Numbered from the stretch's first letter, positions 1-6,680 are shown. The stretch is DNA of 12,258 nt from DATDYW01 sp036516995 (GCA_036516995.1 DATDYW010000031.1:1-12258); one strand, 5' to 3'. Notes: generated by a model not told the origin, from the letters alone. Translations and numbers: made by a program.

Positions 1-1
1 G

Positions 2-1321
2 GGTAGCGACGGGAAAGATTCGGAAGTGCTGACGCGGCTTCGCGCCGCCGGCGTTGATGCGCGCGTTGGTCACGACGAGGGCAACGTGCCGATTCACGCG
101 GACGTGGTTGTGCCGTCTTCCGTTGTGGCACACAGCAATTCCGAGCTCGCGCTAGCCCGGGCGGTTGGCGTACCCATCCTGGGTCGCGCCGAGTTCCTCG
201 GCGAGCTTTTCGCGGGCTTCCCGCTGAAAATTGCCGTCGCCGGTTCGCACGGCAAGTCCACCACCACTGCCCTCGTCGGCCTCGCGCTCGAACGCGCCGG
301 GCTGTCTCCCACCGTTTTTGGCGGTGCGCCGTGTGTCGAGAAAAATGACGCGCACGGCTGGCGGGGGAGCGATTCGTGCGCCGTCGTTGAATCCTGCGAG
401 TTCCGTCGCTCGTTTCTTTCACTACCTGCCGACTACACCATCGTTGCCTCGTACGAGCACGCCCATCCCGAGTGCTACCCGACGCTGGAGGATATGGCGA
501 GCGCGTTTTCGGACTACTTCGCCGCGCACCGGCCGGGCGCGACATTGATTTTAGACGCCGACGCGCCCGGGCTGGCGGAGTTGGCGCGGCGCGCCGCGCG
601 CCGCGCCGTGACCGTCGGCTTCTCGCCCAACGCTGATTACCGAATTGTTTCCGGCTCGCCATCTGGTATGGGCGGCACCCGCCGTGATGTTTGTGCGGTG
701 TACCGCCCAGACGGCAGCACAGTTGGCGCGTTCGCAACGCAGCTCCCCGGCCGGCACAACCAGAAAAATATTGGCTACGTCGCGGCGCTGCTCGACCTCC
801 TCGGCTGCGATTCGGCAGCGCTCACAGAAACGCTCGAATCGTTTCGCGGCGTGCGTCGGCGTTTCGAGGCCCGCGAGACAGCTGCGGGCGTTGTTCTGGT
901 GAACGACCTTGCGCACCACCCAACGCAGACCGCGCACGCGGTGGCCGCAGCCCGCGAGCGCTGGCCCGACCGCGAGCTCCTGGTGGTGTTCGAGCCTCGG
1001 CAGTGCAAGCTGGTCAGCCGCTTTCTCAGTGAGTACGGCGGCGCGTTCCGCGGCGCCAAAGAAGTTGTCATCACCGATCCCGTGCCGGCGCTCGGCGACA
1101 CCGTCGAGGATATCGCGGCGCTCCCCGTCGGCTCGGTGGTAGACGCCGTCGCTCGCGGCAGCGGCGCGGCAACTTTCCGCGCAGAGAACTACGCGGCCGC
1201 CGCGGATGAGGCGAAGGCTTTCGTGTCCTCGGTCGGCCCCAGCCGCGCCGCCGTCGTCACCGTCGGCCCGGGCGACGTTTGCAAGGTCGGTGAAATTTTG
1301 GCCGAGACGTACTCCTGCTAG
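2..1321 (+). CDS. murC: UDP-N-acetylmuramate--L-alanine ligase (MurC), 5' end outside window
   Basis: Mur ligase of the cytoplasmic peptidoglycan pathway; MurC joins L-Ala to UDP-MurNAc using ATP. The frame is open to the window edge, and the first visible residues GSDGKDSEV match the end of the MurC N-terminal Rossmann motif (VSGSD...), so the true start lies upstream; the GTG at 26 is internal. Visible: the ATP P-loop GSHGKSTTT (around visible residues 81-89), a central domain with VVESCEFRRSFLSL, the PGRHNQKN motif, and the C-terminal domain motifs FRGVRRRFE and NDLAHHPTQT. The usual central motif TNxExDHxD reads ASYEHAHPE here: the His is kept, Asn becomes Ser and the last Asp becomes Glu. 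FEPRQ resembles the EPRS of Mpl, the recycling tripeptide ligase, so Mpl is the main alternative. murD starts 3 bases after the stop, which implies an operon. Confidence 0.88.
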   Translation, partial: GSDGKDSEVLTRLRAAGVDARVGHDEGNVPIHADVVVPSSVVAHSNSELALARAVGVPILGRAEFLGELFAGFPLKIAVAGSHGKSTTTALVGLALERAGLSPTVFGGAPCVEKNDAHGWRGSDSCAVVESCEFRRSFLSLPADYTIVASYEHAHPECYPTLEDMASAFSDYFAAHRPGATLILDADAPGLAELARRAARRAVTVGFSPNADYRIVSGSPSGMGGTRRDVCAVYRPDGSTVGAFATQLPGRHNQKNIGYVAALLDLLGCDSAALTETLESFRGVRRRFEARETAAGVVLVNDLAHHPTQTAHAVAAARERWPDRELLVVFEPRQCKLVSRFLSEYGGAFRGAKEVVITDPVPALGDTVEDIAALPVGSVVDAVARGSGAATFRAENYAAAADEAKAFVSSVGPSRAAVVTVGPGDVCKVGEILAETYSC

Positions 1322-1324
1322 ATT

Positions 1325-2773
1325 GTGAGCGTACTTATGGGGCGCACCGCCAATCTTTCCGGCTCGCGAGTCGCAATACTCGGCTTCGGCACGACCGGCC
1401 AGACGGCCGCCAGGTGGCTGCTCGACCAGGACGCCTCCGTCGTGGCCTACGATGCTAAGCGCGAGCCCGATTTTCCCGAGGCGCTGCTCGCGACGCTGCG
1501 CTCGACGGGCAGCTTCGAATTCGTCGGCGGCGCCTCGCCCTTCCCGACGGACATTAAAGATGCCGACTTCGCCATTGTCTCGCCCGGCATCAAGCCGAAG
1601 GAGCCGGCGCTCGGAGCGCTGCGCGAAGCGGGCATTCCCACCGAAACAGACCTCTCACTTTTTCTGCGCCTCTGGCGGGGCGGCGCGGAGCACCCGGCGC
1701 TCGGCGTCACGGGCGCCAACGGCAAATCCACGATTGTCTCGCTCGTCGCGCACGTTCTCGCCGAGTCAGGCGCGCCGGCCGTAGCGGTGGGCAACGTCGG
1801 CGCCTCGCCGCTGCCGCTCCTCGACGCCGGGGAGCGCGAGCGCGCCGTGCCGGTGATCGAGATGTCCTGCTACCAGCTCGAGTATCACCCGAGCGACGCG
1901 CCGATGCCGCTTGCTGCCGTAATCGCTAACCTTTCCCCGAATCACCTCGACCGCCACGGCGATATGGACGGCTACGCCGAGGCAAAGTGCCGCATCGCGG
2001 GCCCGGAGTGCCGCGGGGTTGCCGTCGACGCCGACGACCGGGGCGTACTCGAGCGCGTGCTGCCGAGACTCACGAAGCGGGAGGTGCCGGTCTGGGCGGT
2101 CACGCGGCGCAGCGCCACGGTTCCGAACGCCGCGGCAACCATCAACGTTGAGCGGTCTGGGCGAGTTTCAATTTCGCGCGGCAGCGGCGAGCCGCGCGAA
2201 GTTCTCCCCGCAGGCTCCCTCGCGCCGTCGCTGCTCTCGCCGCACAACCTCACGAACGTCGGCCTCGCCGTTGGCCTGCTCGACGTCGGCGGCCTTCTCG
2301 CGAAGGTGAAGCCGCGAGCGTTCGCGTCGTTCCAGAGTCTCCCGCACCGCGTCGAGCTCGTGGCCGAGCGCGGCGGGGTGCGGTACGTCGATGATTCGAA
2401 AGCCACGAGCCCCGCCGCCGCGCTCGCCGCGTTCGCCGCCACGCCGGGCGACATCGTCTGGATTACCGGCGGCGGCGATAAAGGAATGGAGTACGGCGAG
2501 CTCGCGGACGCGGTTTGCCGCCGGGTTCGTGCCGCCGTGCTCGTGCCGGGTAGCGCGGGAGCGAAGCTGCGAGGACTCCTCGCGGGGGCCGGCGTTTCGA
2601 AGGTCGTCGAGGTCGAGGACGTCGTCGAGTCCGTTGCTGCTGCATCGGCGCTCGCCCAGCCGGGAGACACCGTCCTGCTCTCGCCCGGCACCTCCGCTTC
2701 CGGCGCTGGCTACAGGTCGTTCGAGCAACGCGGCGAGCTCTTCGCCGAAGCCGCGCGGGCGCTGCCCGCGTGA
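1325..2773 (+). CDS. murD: UDP-N-acetylmuramoyl-L-alanine--D-glutamate ligase (MurD)
   Basis: Adds D-Glu to UDP-MurNAc-L-Ala in the cytoplasm, the step after MurC. At 482 aa it is slightly longer than typical MurD. The N-terminal Rossmann loop GFGTTGQ is at residues 20-26, the P-loop GANGKST at 130-136, EMSCYQLE at 179-186, NLSPNHLDRHG at 202-212, and YAEAKCRI follows with Lys221 at the place of the carbamylated lysine. The C-terminal domain has LPHRVE, DDSKATSP and ITGGGDKG. The usual SFDMF near the C-terminus reads SGAGY before FEQRG, so the Asp is lost. The GTG start at 1325 lies 3 bases after the murC stop; the ATG at 1337 is a possible alternative. No separate promoter is visible, so it is probably translated from the murC message. 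Confidence 0.93.
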   Translation: MSVLMGRTANLSGSRVAILGFGTTGQTAARWLLDQDASVVAYDAKREPDFPEALLATLRSTGSFEFVGGASPFPTDIKDADFAIVSPGIKPKEPALGALREAGIPTETDLSLFLRLWRGGAEHPALGVTGANGKSTIVSLVAHVLAESGAPAVAVGNVGASPLPLLDAGERERAVPVIEMSCYQLEYHPSDAPMPLAAVIANLSPNHLDRHGDMDGYAEAKCRIAGPECRGVAVDADDRGVLERVLPRLTKREVPVWAVTRRSATVPNAAATINVERSGRVSISRGSGEPREVLPAGSLAPSLLSPHNLTNVGLAVGLLDVGGLLAKVKPRAFASFQSLPHRVELVAERGGVRYVDDSKATSPAAALAAFAATPGDIVWITGGGDKGMEYGELADAVCRRVRAAVLVPGSAGAKLRGLLAGAGVSKVVEVEDVVESVAAASALAQPGDTVLLSPGTSASGAGYRSFEQRGELFAEAARALPA

Positions 2774-2808
2774 AGCTCTTTCCGCAACTTCAAAACTTCA
2801 ACTAGAAT

Positions 2809-2813
2809 AGGAG
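2809..2813 (+). promoter_or_regulatory. Shine-Dalgarno AGGAG of the NUDIX gene
   Basis: AGGAG ends 8 bases before the ATG at 2822. It is the clearest ribosome binding site in the window and contrasts with the leaderless-looking starts of most other genes. A TAGAAT box at 2803-2808 directly precedes it; if that were the active -10, transcription would begin after the AGGAG, so the two signals are mutually exclusive. Confidence 0.6.
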
Positions 2814-2821
2814 ACGCAACT

Positions 2822-3361
2822 ATGAGCGATAGAAAAATGACTCTGTATCGCCGACTCTCGCAGATGGCCTGGGATTTTGCCCACGCCGCCCGCAAGTGGT
2901 ACTGGCGCACGTTCAAAATCAAAACTCGCGGCGTGCGCGTCGCGGTGCTCCGGCCCGCATCAGGCGCGGCCGACGGCGAGGAGATTCTCCTCGTGCGGCA
3001 CCCCTACGGGGAACTCTGGGTAATGCCCGGCGGCGGCGTTGGGCGTCGCGAGCCGCCGTGGGCGGCGGCGGAGCGTGAGATCTTCGAGGAAGCGGGGCTA
3101 AAACCGCAAGGTGATCTCGTCGAGCTCGGCACCTTCCGCAACAGCGCAGAGGGGAAGCGCGACACGGTGACCGTTTTCGTCGCCGACGGTGCCGAGGGTG
3201 CCGTCGCCGGTCCCTCGTTCGAGGTCTCGCGCCTCGACTGGTTCCCGACGTGGGCGCTGCCCGAGGGCACATCGAGCGCCACGCGCCGTCGAATTGCACA
3301 AATTGAAGCGTGGCGCCGCGGAGAGCTCGAGCTGCCGATTTCGGAAGTCGGGGAGTGGTGA
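2822..3361 (+). CDS. NUDIX hydrolase
   Basis: A cytoplasmic hydrolase that cleaves a nucleoside diphosphate linked to another moiety; the substrate cannot be told from sequence. The full Nudix box G-x5-E-x7-REIFEEAGL is at residues 71-93, with both metal-binding glutamates of REIFEE present. LLVRHPYGELWVMPGGG is the usual strand before the box. Length 179 aa, with an N-terminal extension of about 35 residues (rich in Trp, Arg and Lys) before the first strand, and no signal peptide or membrane segment. The start is fixed by AGGAG 8 bases upstream. It lies 48 bases after murD and is followed 12 bases later by a strong terminator, so it ends this transcription unit. Confidence 0.9.
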   Translation: MSDRKMTLYRRLSQMAWDFAHAARKWYWRTFKIKTRGVRVAVLRPASGAADGEEILLVRHPYGELWVMPGGGVGRREPPWAAAEREIFEEAGLKPQGDLVELGTFRNSAEGKRDTVTVFVADGAEGAVAGPSFEVSRLDWFPTWALPEGTSSATRRRIAQIEAWRRGELELPISEVGEW

Positions 3362-3373
3362 GGCCAACAATCT

Positions 3374-3404
3374 GGCCGGCCGCGCAAAGCGCGGCCGGCC
3401 TTTT
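3374..3404 (+). terminator. Intrinsic terminator after the NUDIX gene
   Basis: Perfect 12-bp GC stem: GGCCGGCCGCGC (3374-3385) pairs with GCGCGGCCGGCC (3389-3400) around an AAA loop, followed by TTTTCTATCTCTTTG and a longer T run. It closes the murC-murD-NUDIX unit. Confidence 0.9.
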
Positions 3405-3422
3405 CTATCTCTTTGTTTTTTT

Positions 3423-3458
3423 ACGAGGTCCAACCTCATCGATGAGGTTGGACCTCGT
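3423..3458 (+). repeat. 36-bp perfect palindrome without spacer
   Basis: Each strand reads the same; the left half starts ACGAGGTCCAACC and the centre is CATCGATG. It follows a T run and lies just upstream of the -10 box of the nuclease gene, so it is either a second hairpin of the terminator region or a regulatory palindrome over the -35 area. It is one of three spacer-free palindromes of 36-40 bp in this window. Confidence 0.85.
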
Positions 3459-3473
3459 TGGCTGTTCCGACTG

Positions 3474-3482
3474 TGCTTTAAT
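3474..3482 (+). promoter_or_regulatory. Extended -10 promoter of the nuclease gene (TGC TTTAAT)
   Basis: TG at 3474-3475 and TTTAAT at 3477-3482, ending 10 bases before the ATG at 3493. No good -35 at normal spacing, which an extended -10 can tolerate. It implies a leaderless or nearly leaderless message and supports the start at 3493 over the ATG at 3481, which overlaps the box. Confidence 0.55.
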
Positions 3483-3492
3483 GCCCCAATCT

Positions 3493-4254
3493 ATGGGAGG
3501 TTTCTATAAGCCACGGCAAAAGGGCAGCGCCTGGTCGTACGACCCGAAGCGGAATGGGCCGTACCGCATTTCACGTTCCAAAATTGATTTGTTTGTTGAG
3601 TGCCCGCGCTGCTTCTACATTGATCAAGTCCACGGCGTGATGCGGCCGCAGGGCTACCCGTTCAACCTCAACTCGGCCGTCGATTTTTTGCTGAAGAAGG
3701 AATTTGACGCGCACCGCGCCGCCGGCACGCCGCACCCGCTGATGAAGGCCTACGGCCTCGATGCGGTGCCGCTCAAGCACAAAGATATGGAACTTTGGCG
3801 CGAGGCGCTCAAGGGCGGCGTCGAGTTCCTGCACGAGCCAACCCAACTTTCCGTTCGCGGCGCCGTGGACGACCTCTGGATCAACTCGAAGGGCGAGATT
3901 CATGTGGTGGATTACAAGGCCACCTCGAAGGACGGCGAGATAACGCTCGACGCCGAGTGGCAGGGTAGCTACAAGCGGCAGATGGAAATTTACCAGTGGA
4001 TTCTGCGGCGGATGGGGCACAAGGTTTCCGATACCGGCTACTTCGTGTACTGCAACGGCAAGACCGATCGCGAGGCGTTCGACGCGAAGCTGGAGTTCGA
4101 CATCAAAATTATTCCGTACGACGGGAACGGGGAGTGGATTGAGGACACGGTGTGCCGTATCAAGGAGACGCTGGATGGGGAGAGCATTCCGGAGAGCGGG
4201 AAGATGTGTGACTACTGTGCGTTTTTGCGGGCGAGAGCTTCCGTCGAGAAATAA
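3493..4254 (+). CDS. PD-(D/E)XK nuclease family protein (RecB/Cas4-like fold)
   Basis: Predicted metal-dependent DNase, 253 aa, cytoplasmic. Visible motifs: SRSKIDLFVECPRCFYID (residues 27-44), GAVDDLW with Asp126/Asp127, VVDYKAT with Asp140 and Lys142 forming the D...(D/E)xK active site, and Q163-MEIY-167, the QxxxY motif of RecB/Cas4-type nucleases. There are two Cys pairs: C37-x2-C40 near the N-terminus and C239-x2-C242 near the C-terminus. This layout can hold an Fe-S cluster or zinc; the Cas4/AddB arrangement is one plus three Cys, so the analogy is only partial. The start at 3493 is chosen from the promoter; 3481 would add MPQS. It overlaps the next gene by one base (TAATG), so translation is probably coupled. 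No recombination or CRISPR genes are adjacent, so its pathway is unknown. Confidence 0.82.
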   Translation: MGGFYKPRQKGSAWSYDPKRNGPYRISRSKIDLFVECPRCFYIDQVHGVMRPQGYPFNLNSAVDFLLKKEFDAHRAAGTPHPLMKAYGLDAVPLKHKDMELWREALKGGVEFLHEPTQLSVRGAVDDLWINSKGEIHVVDYKATSKDGEITLDAEWQGSYKRQMEIYQWILRRMGHKVSDTGYFVYCNGKTDREAFDAKLEFDIKIIPYDGNGEWIEDTVCRIKETLDGESIPESGKMCDYCAFLRARASVEK

Positions 4255-4604
4255 TGAGCACTCTCGAAATCGCGCGGAGCTACATTGGCAAAAATGTTGC
4301 CGTGACCGTTGATCGACCAATGGGCTCGACGCACCCGAAGCATGGCTTCGTCTACCCAATTAACTACGGCTACATCGCGGGCGTGAAATCTGGCGACGGA
4401 GAAGACCTGGACGCGTACTGCCTCCGGTACGACGGACCGGCCGTCCAGCTTGCCGGTACGTGCGTCGCCGTGATTCACCGGGAAGATGACGACGATGACA
4501 AGCTCGTTGTGGTGCCAGCTGGCGTTTCAATGAGTGACAATGAGATATTGGCAGCCGTGGGGTTCCAGGAGAAGTGGTTTAAAAGTTCAGTAGTAAGGAA
4601 GTAG
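4254..4604 (+). CDS. Inorganic pyrophosphatase-like protein
   Basis: Short (116 aa) relative of family I soluble pyrophosphatases, which hydrolyse PPi to two phosphates in the cytoplasm. Family-like features: RPMGSTHPKHG (residues 21-31), YPINYGYI (34-41), the acidic motif GDGEDLDAY (47-55) at the place of the D-x-D-P-x-D signature, and HREDDDDDKLVVVP (75-88). The signature reads D-G-E-D-L-D rather than D-x-D-P-x-D, so one metal ligand is Glu instead of Asp. The protein is much shorter than the classic enzyme of about 175 aa, matching a compact subfamily. Its ATG overlaps the stop of the nuclease gene. No convincing terminator follows. PPase activity is likely but not proven by these residues. 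Confidence 0.75.
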   Translation: MSTLEIARSYIGKNVAVTVDRPMGSTHPKHGFVYPINYGYIAGVKSGDGEDLDAYCLRYDGPAVQLAGTCVAVIHREDDDDDKLVVVPAGVSMSDNEILAAVGFQEKWFKSSVVRK

Positions 4605-4683
4605 CGGTTTTTCTTTTCGGCTGGTCATCGCCCCAGTAAAGCGAAATCCTGATAAGGAGACGGTAAAGTTTTAATGAGCGAAA

Positions 4684-4712
4684 TTTCCGTCTGTGCCCAC
4701 CTGTGCTACTCT
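4684..4712 (+). promoter_or_regulatory. Promoter of tRNA-Pro(GGG)
   Basis: Extended -10 TGC-TACTCT (4704-4712) with a weak -35 TTTCCG (4684-4689) at 17-bp spacing. It ends 15 bases before the tRNA. Confidence 0.55.
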
Positions 4713-4727
4713 CCCGCTGTCTGATTT

Positions 4728-4798
4728 CGGGCCGTCGTATAGTGGTAGTATGCGCCCATGGGGTGGGTGCGGCCCGGGTTCAATTCCCGGCGGCCCGA
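4728..4798 (+). tRNA. tRNA-Pro(GGG)
   Basis: Cloverleaf: acceptor CGGGCCG/CGGCCCG with the C1-G72 pair typical of bacterial tRNA-Pro, D-arm GTAT/GTAT with GG in the loop, anticodon stem CGCCC/GGGTG, loop ATGGGGT with anticodon GGG followed by G37, T-arm CCGGG-TTCAATT-CCCGG, discriminator A73. The genome continues CCG, so CCA is not encoded. 71 nt. Confidence 0.93.
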
Positions 4799-4888
4799 CC
4801 GAAAATCAAAACAGCTCCATACGGGAGCTGTTTTGATTTTCGGTCGGGCCGAGCAAGGTGACTACTCACCTTGCGTCCGGGAATTGAA
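4779..4888 (+). repeat. Long inverted repeat built on the tRNA-Pro(GGG) 3' end
   Basis: The T-loop and 3' T-stem (4779-4790, 12 nt) and the acceptor 3' strand plus trailer (4792-4818, 27 nt) are repeated in inverse at 4877-4888 and 4824-4850, around an ATACG loop. Between the two inverted blocks is a 26-nt hairpin insert (4851-4876). The inner part, with an A-rich 5' side and T-rich 3' side, could work as a bidirectional terminator for the tRNA. Confidence 0.9.
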
Positions 4889-5020
4889 AGCCGCAGCGCC
4901 ACCGAGTCGGCGAGGTCGGCGGCTCTGCGCCGGGCGCGAGGCGGGGTCGCGAGCACTTAGGCTTTTGCGAGCGTAGCGAGACAAAAGACTTAGTGACTCG
5001 TGACCAATTCCCGGCGGCCC
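4824..5020 (+). ncRNA. tRNA-linked structured element, copy 1
   Basis: Order on the plus strand: inverted copy of the tRNA 3' end, split by a side hairpin (arms 4853-4861 and 4866-4874, loop CTAC); AAAGCCGCAGCG; variable hairpin (GCCACCGA / TCGGCGGC); GAGGCGGG; helix P2 with arms GGTCGCGAGCACTTAG (4945-4960) and CTTAGTGACTCGTGACC (4989-5005) enclosing a CTTTTG/CAAAAG hairpin; then a 16-nt exact direct copy of tRNA bases 4781-4796 (5005-5020). The direct copy can pair with the inverted copy (CCGGGAATTG / CAATTCCCGG), closing a three-way junction. Reading frames through it are only structural shadows. The biochemical role is unknown, and transcription is inferred from its conserved structure. 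Confidence 0.75.
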
Positions 5021-5063
5021 CAAAATAAAATAGGCGCCCCCGAGAATTCTCAAGAAGCGCCTA
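5021..5063 (-). terminator. Possible minus-strand terminator
   Basis: TAGGCGC (5031-5037) pairs with GCGCCTA (5057-5063) around a loop that holds GAGAATTCTC. On the minus strand the stem is followed by TTTTATTTTG. No minus-strand gene reads into it, so it may insulate element 1 from antisense transcription; on the plus strand it lacks a T run. Confidence 0.4.
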
Positions 5064-5133
5064 CCGACCGAGTATTCTCAATCCGCGACTACCCTAGCAG
5101 AAAAAGAAAACCAGTGATGATAGGGCAAGCGTT

Positions 5134-5142
5134 TGGTACAAT
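5134..5142 (+). promoter_or_regulatory. Extended -10 promoter of the cyclophilin gene (TGG TACAAT)
   Basis: TG at 5134-5135 and TACAAT at 5137-5142, ending 7 bases before the ATG at 5150, exactly where transcription would begin. No SD. It also fixes the start, since the open frame reaches back to 5000. Confidence 0.65.
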
Positions 5143-5149
5143 CAGCCGC

Positions 5150-5770
5150 ATGGCATCAAAACAGATAATCAGTGTTCTTGCGCTTGTAGTTATTGTCGCT
5201 CTGGCTTTTATGTTCTGGCCGCGCCAAGCAGTCGCGCCGCAGCCGGAGATTGCTTCCTCTGTCGCCGCCTCATCTACACAACCTGACGTCAAGAAAATGC
5301 ACACCGCCACGATTGAGACCAACAAGGGCACCATCAAGATTGAGCTCTTCGCGAACGACGCGCCGAAGACCGTCGAGAACTTCGAGAAGCTGGCGGGGAA
5401 GGGGTTCTACGACGGCATTATTTTCCACCGTGTCATTTCGGGCTTTATGGTTCAAGGTGGCGACCCAACGGGCACGGGAACGGGCGGCCCCGGCTACAAG
5501 TTTGCCGATGAGCTCAATCCCGCGACTGATTCGTACAAGCGCGGCTACGTCCGCGGCACGGTCGCGATGGCGAACTCTGGCCCAAACACCAACGGCAGCC
5601 AGTTCTTCATAATGCACAAGGACTACCCGCTCCCGAACAGCTACACAATCTTCGGCCGCGTGATCGAGGGGCTCGACGTGGTCGACGCGATTGCCGCGGT
5701 GGAGACAGGCGCGAACGATCGGCCAGAAGAGGAGGTGAAGATGCTGAAGGTGACGGTTGCCGCCAGCTAG
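5150..5770 (+). CDS. Membrane-anchored cyclophilin-type peptidyl-prolyl isomerase
   Basis: Prolyl cis-trans isomerase, 206 aa. Residues 5-23 are a hydrophobic segment with a basic start (MASKQ), either an uncleaved anchor or a signal peptide; a linker of about 27 residues follows. The cyclophilin domain runs from about 51 to the end: ETNKGTIKIELF, FHRVISGFMVQGGDP (92-106, catalytic Arg94 and Gln103), GTVAMANSGPNTNGSQFFI (136-154) and YTIFGRVIEGLDVVD. The domain should face the outside, helping extracytoplasmic proteins fold. The start at 5150 is chosen because TACAAT lies 7 bases upstream and the anchor begins there; a start at 5000 would run through the tRNA-linked element. The DedA-like gene starts 17 bases after its stop, probably in the same transcript. 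Confidence 0.93.
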   Translation: MASKQIISVLALVVIVALAFMFWPRQAVAPQPEIASSVAASSTQPDVKKMHTATIETNKGTIKIELFANDAPKTVENFEKLAGKGFYDGIIFHRVISGFMVQGGDPTGTGTGGPGYKFADELNPATDSYKRGYVRGTVAMANSGPNTNGSQFFIMHKDYPLPNSYTIFGRVIEGLDVVDAIAAVETGANDRPEEEVKMLKVTVAAS

Positions 5771-5787
5771 CCAGCGGCGAAGCCCTG

Positions 5788-6465
5788 ATGCTGCACCTCT
5801 CCGCCGATATTGCCGAGGCGGTCTCAACCTACGGCTACTCGGCAATTCTACTTTTTAGCTTCGTCGAAGCAGATATCGCTCTCGCGCTCGGTGGTGTTGC
5901 GGTACACGAAGGTTTTTTGAATGCCCGTGGCGTTGTCGCGGCCTCGCTCGTAGCAGCCATCGTCACAGACCTCGCCTGGTTCTGGGGTATTCGTAGCCCT
6001 TGGGGTCGACGGCTCGGCCGCTGGCGGCACCTCGCCGCGGCGGTAGAGAGATGTCGCGTTTTCGCCGAGCGTCGGCCGCGCCTCTTGGTTTTTGTCGGAC
6101 GCTTTCTGTACGGCTTCCGTTCGGCCATCGCGATTGCTGTTAGCTCGACGCACATACCGTTCCGCTCGTTTGCGCTCAGCTACTTTGCCGGTCTTGCTAC
6201 CTGGTTTCTCGTTGTGGGTGGCCTAGGCTATTTCGTTGGCGGTGCAATCCTGCCGGCGCTAATAGCGTTGCGTCGTTTCCATATCGGCGCAGCACTAATC
6301 GTCGTCTTTGCGCTCGGGTGGATTGTTCACGCCGTACTCACCAGAATTCGCACGACGGTGGAAGAGAAGGCGAAGATTGCGGTGGGGGGGAGAGAAGTAA
6401 AAAGGAAAAAGGTAAAAGTTAAAAGGAAAAAGTTCGGAAACAGAAAAGCCGCTAGCGCGGCTTGA
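5788..6465 (+). CDS. DedA family (VTT domain) membrane protein with odd basic tail
   Basis: Polytopic inner-membrane protein of the DedA/SNARE-associated family, linked in other bacteria to lipid carrier or phospholipid flipping and envelope homeostasis; the exact substrate here is unknown. 225 aa. Hydrophobic segments are at about 14-40, 46-68, 98-118, 128-156 and 165-187. The family motif G-R-F-x-P-G-x-R appears as GRFLYGFR (104-111, Pro changed to Tyr), followed by the typical IPFRSFALSYFAGLATW. Residues about 200-225 are a Lys/Arg-rich low-complexity tail encoded by an A/G-rich tract (6395-6437) that resembles a non-coding repeat at 11220-11285. The original stop may therefore have been lost and the tail acquired. 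Shares a transcript with the cyclophilin gene. Confidence 0.82.
   Translation: MLHLSADIAEAVSTYGYSAILLFSFVEADIALALGGVAVHEGFLNARGVVAASLVAAIVTDLAWFWGIRSPWGRRLGRWRHLAAAVERCRVFAERRPRLLVFVGRFLYGFRSAIAIAVSSTHIPFRSFALSYFAGLATWFLVVGGLGYFVGGAILPALIALRRFHIGAALIVVFALGWIVHAVLTRIRTTVEEKAKIAVGGREVKRKKVKVKRKKFGNRKAASAA
6444..6463 (-). terminator. Possible terminator of the minus-strand small gene
   Basis: Stem AAGCCGC/GCGGCTT with a GCTA loop on the minus strand, followed by TTTTCTGTTTCC. It lies inside the last codons of the convergent DedA-like gene. Confidence 0.5.
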
Positions 6466-6485
6466 GGGTCTTGCGAATTTAGGTG

Positions 6486-6680
6486 TCAGGCGGTAGCGCG
6501 CCACCTTTTTGGTTTTTTGAACCAGGTAGGGTGGCGCGTCTTGATCGCCGCGACAAGCTCTTTGTCGTCGCCCATCAAGATTAGGAGGATGGCGTCCATC
6601 CCGCCGTCGCTCTCCCGACGGATCATCTTCAAGAAACTGGCTCGGCTGGGTGCGGCGGGTGTGCGTTTGAGCGTGGTCAT
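6486..6680 (-). CDS. Small basic protein of unknown function (64 aa)
   Basis: Not recognised. Sequence begins MTTLKRTPAAPSRASF and ends with a Trp/Lys/Arg-rich stretch (HPTWFKKPKRWRATA). The middle, DAILLILMGDDKELVAAIK, could form an amphipathic helix; no cleavable signal or full membrane span. The start at 6680 is chosen over the longer frame to 6698 because an extended -10 (TGC TAGGCT) ends 8 bases upstream of this ATG. A hairpin followed by T bases lies just past the stop on the same strand. Convergent with the DedA-like gene. The sequence near the stop holds an inverted repeat (CGCGCCACC / GGTGGCGCG, about 6497-6539). Promoter, terminator and start fit together, but homology is unchecked. 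Confidence 0.55.
   Translation of the reverse strand: MTTLKRTPAAPSRASFLKMIRRESDGGMDAILLILMGDDKELVAAIKTRHPTWFKKPKRWRATA

Noticed and set aside
3310..3492. Upstream extension of the nuclease gene
   Set aside because: It would cross the NUDIX stop, the terminator hairpin and the 36-bp palindrome.
4674..4724. 16-codon reading frame MSEISVCAHLCYSPAV after AAGGAG
   Set aside because: The SD is 14 bases from the ATG, and the frame overlaps the tRNA-Pro promoter and ends 4 bases before the tRNA; too short and poorly placed to call a gene.
4862..5053. Reading frames through element 1 (and similar ones at 6692-7066, 7000-7357, 7678-7998)
   Set aside because: Their peptides share fragments such as SARDPASRP only because the RNA core is conserved; they run through tRNA genes and hairpins, and base changes follow helix pairing rather than codons.
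5000..5149. Upstream extension of the cyclophilin gene
   Set aside because: It would begin inside the tRNA-linked element and put about 50 unrelated residues before the anchor; TACAAT 7 bases before 5150 fixes the start.
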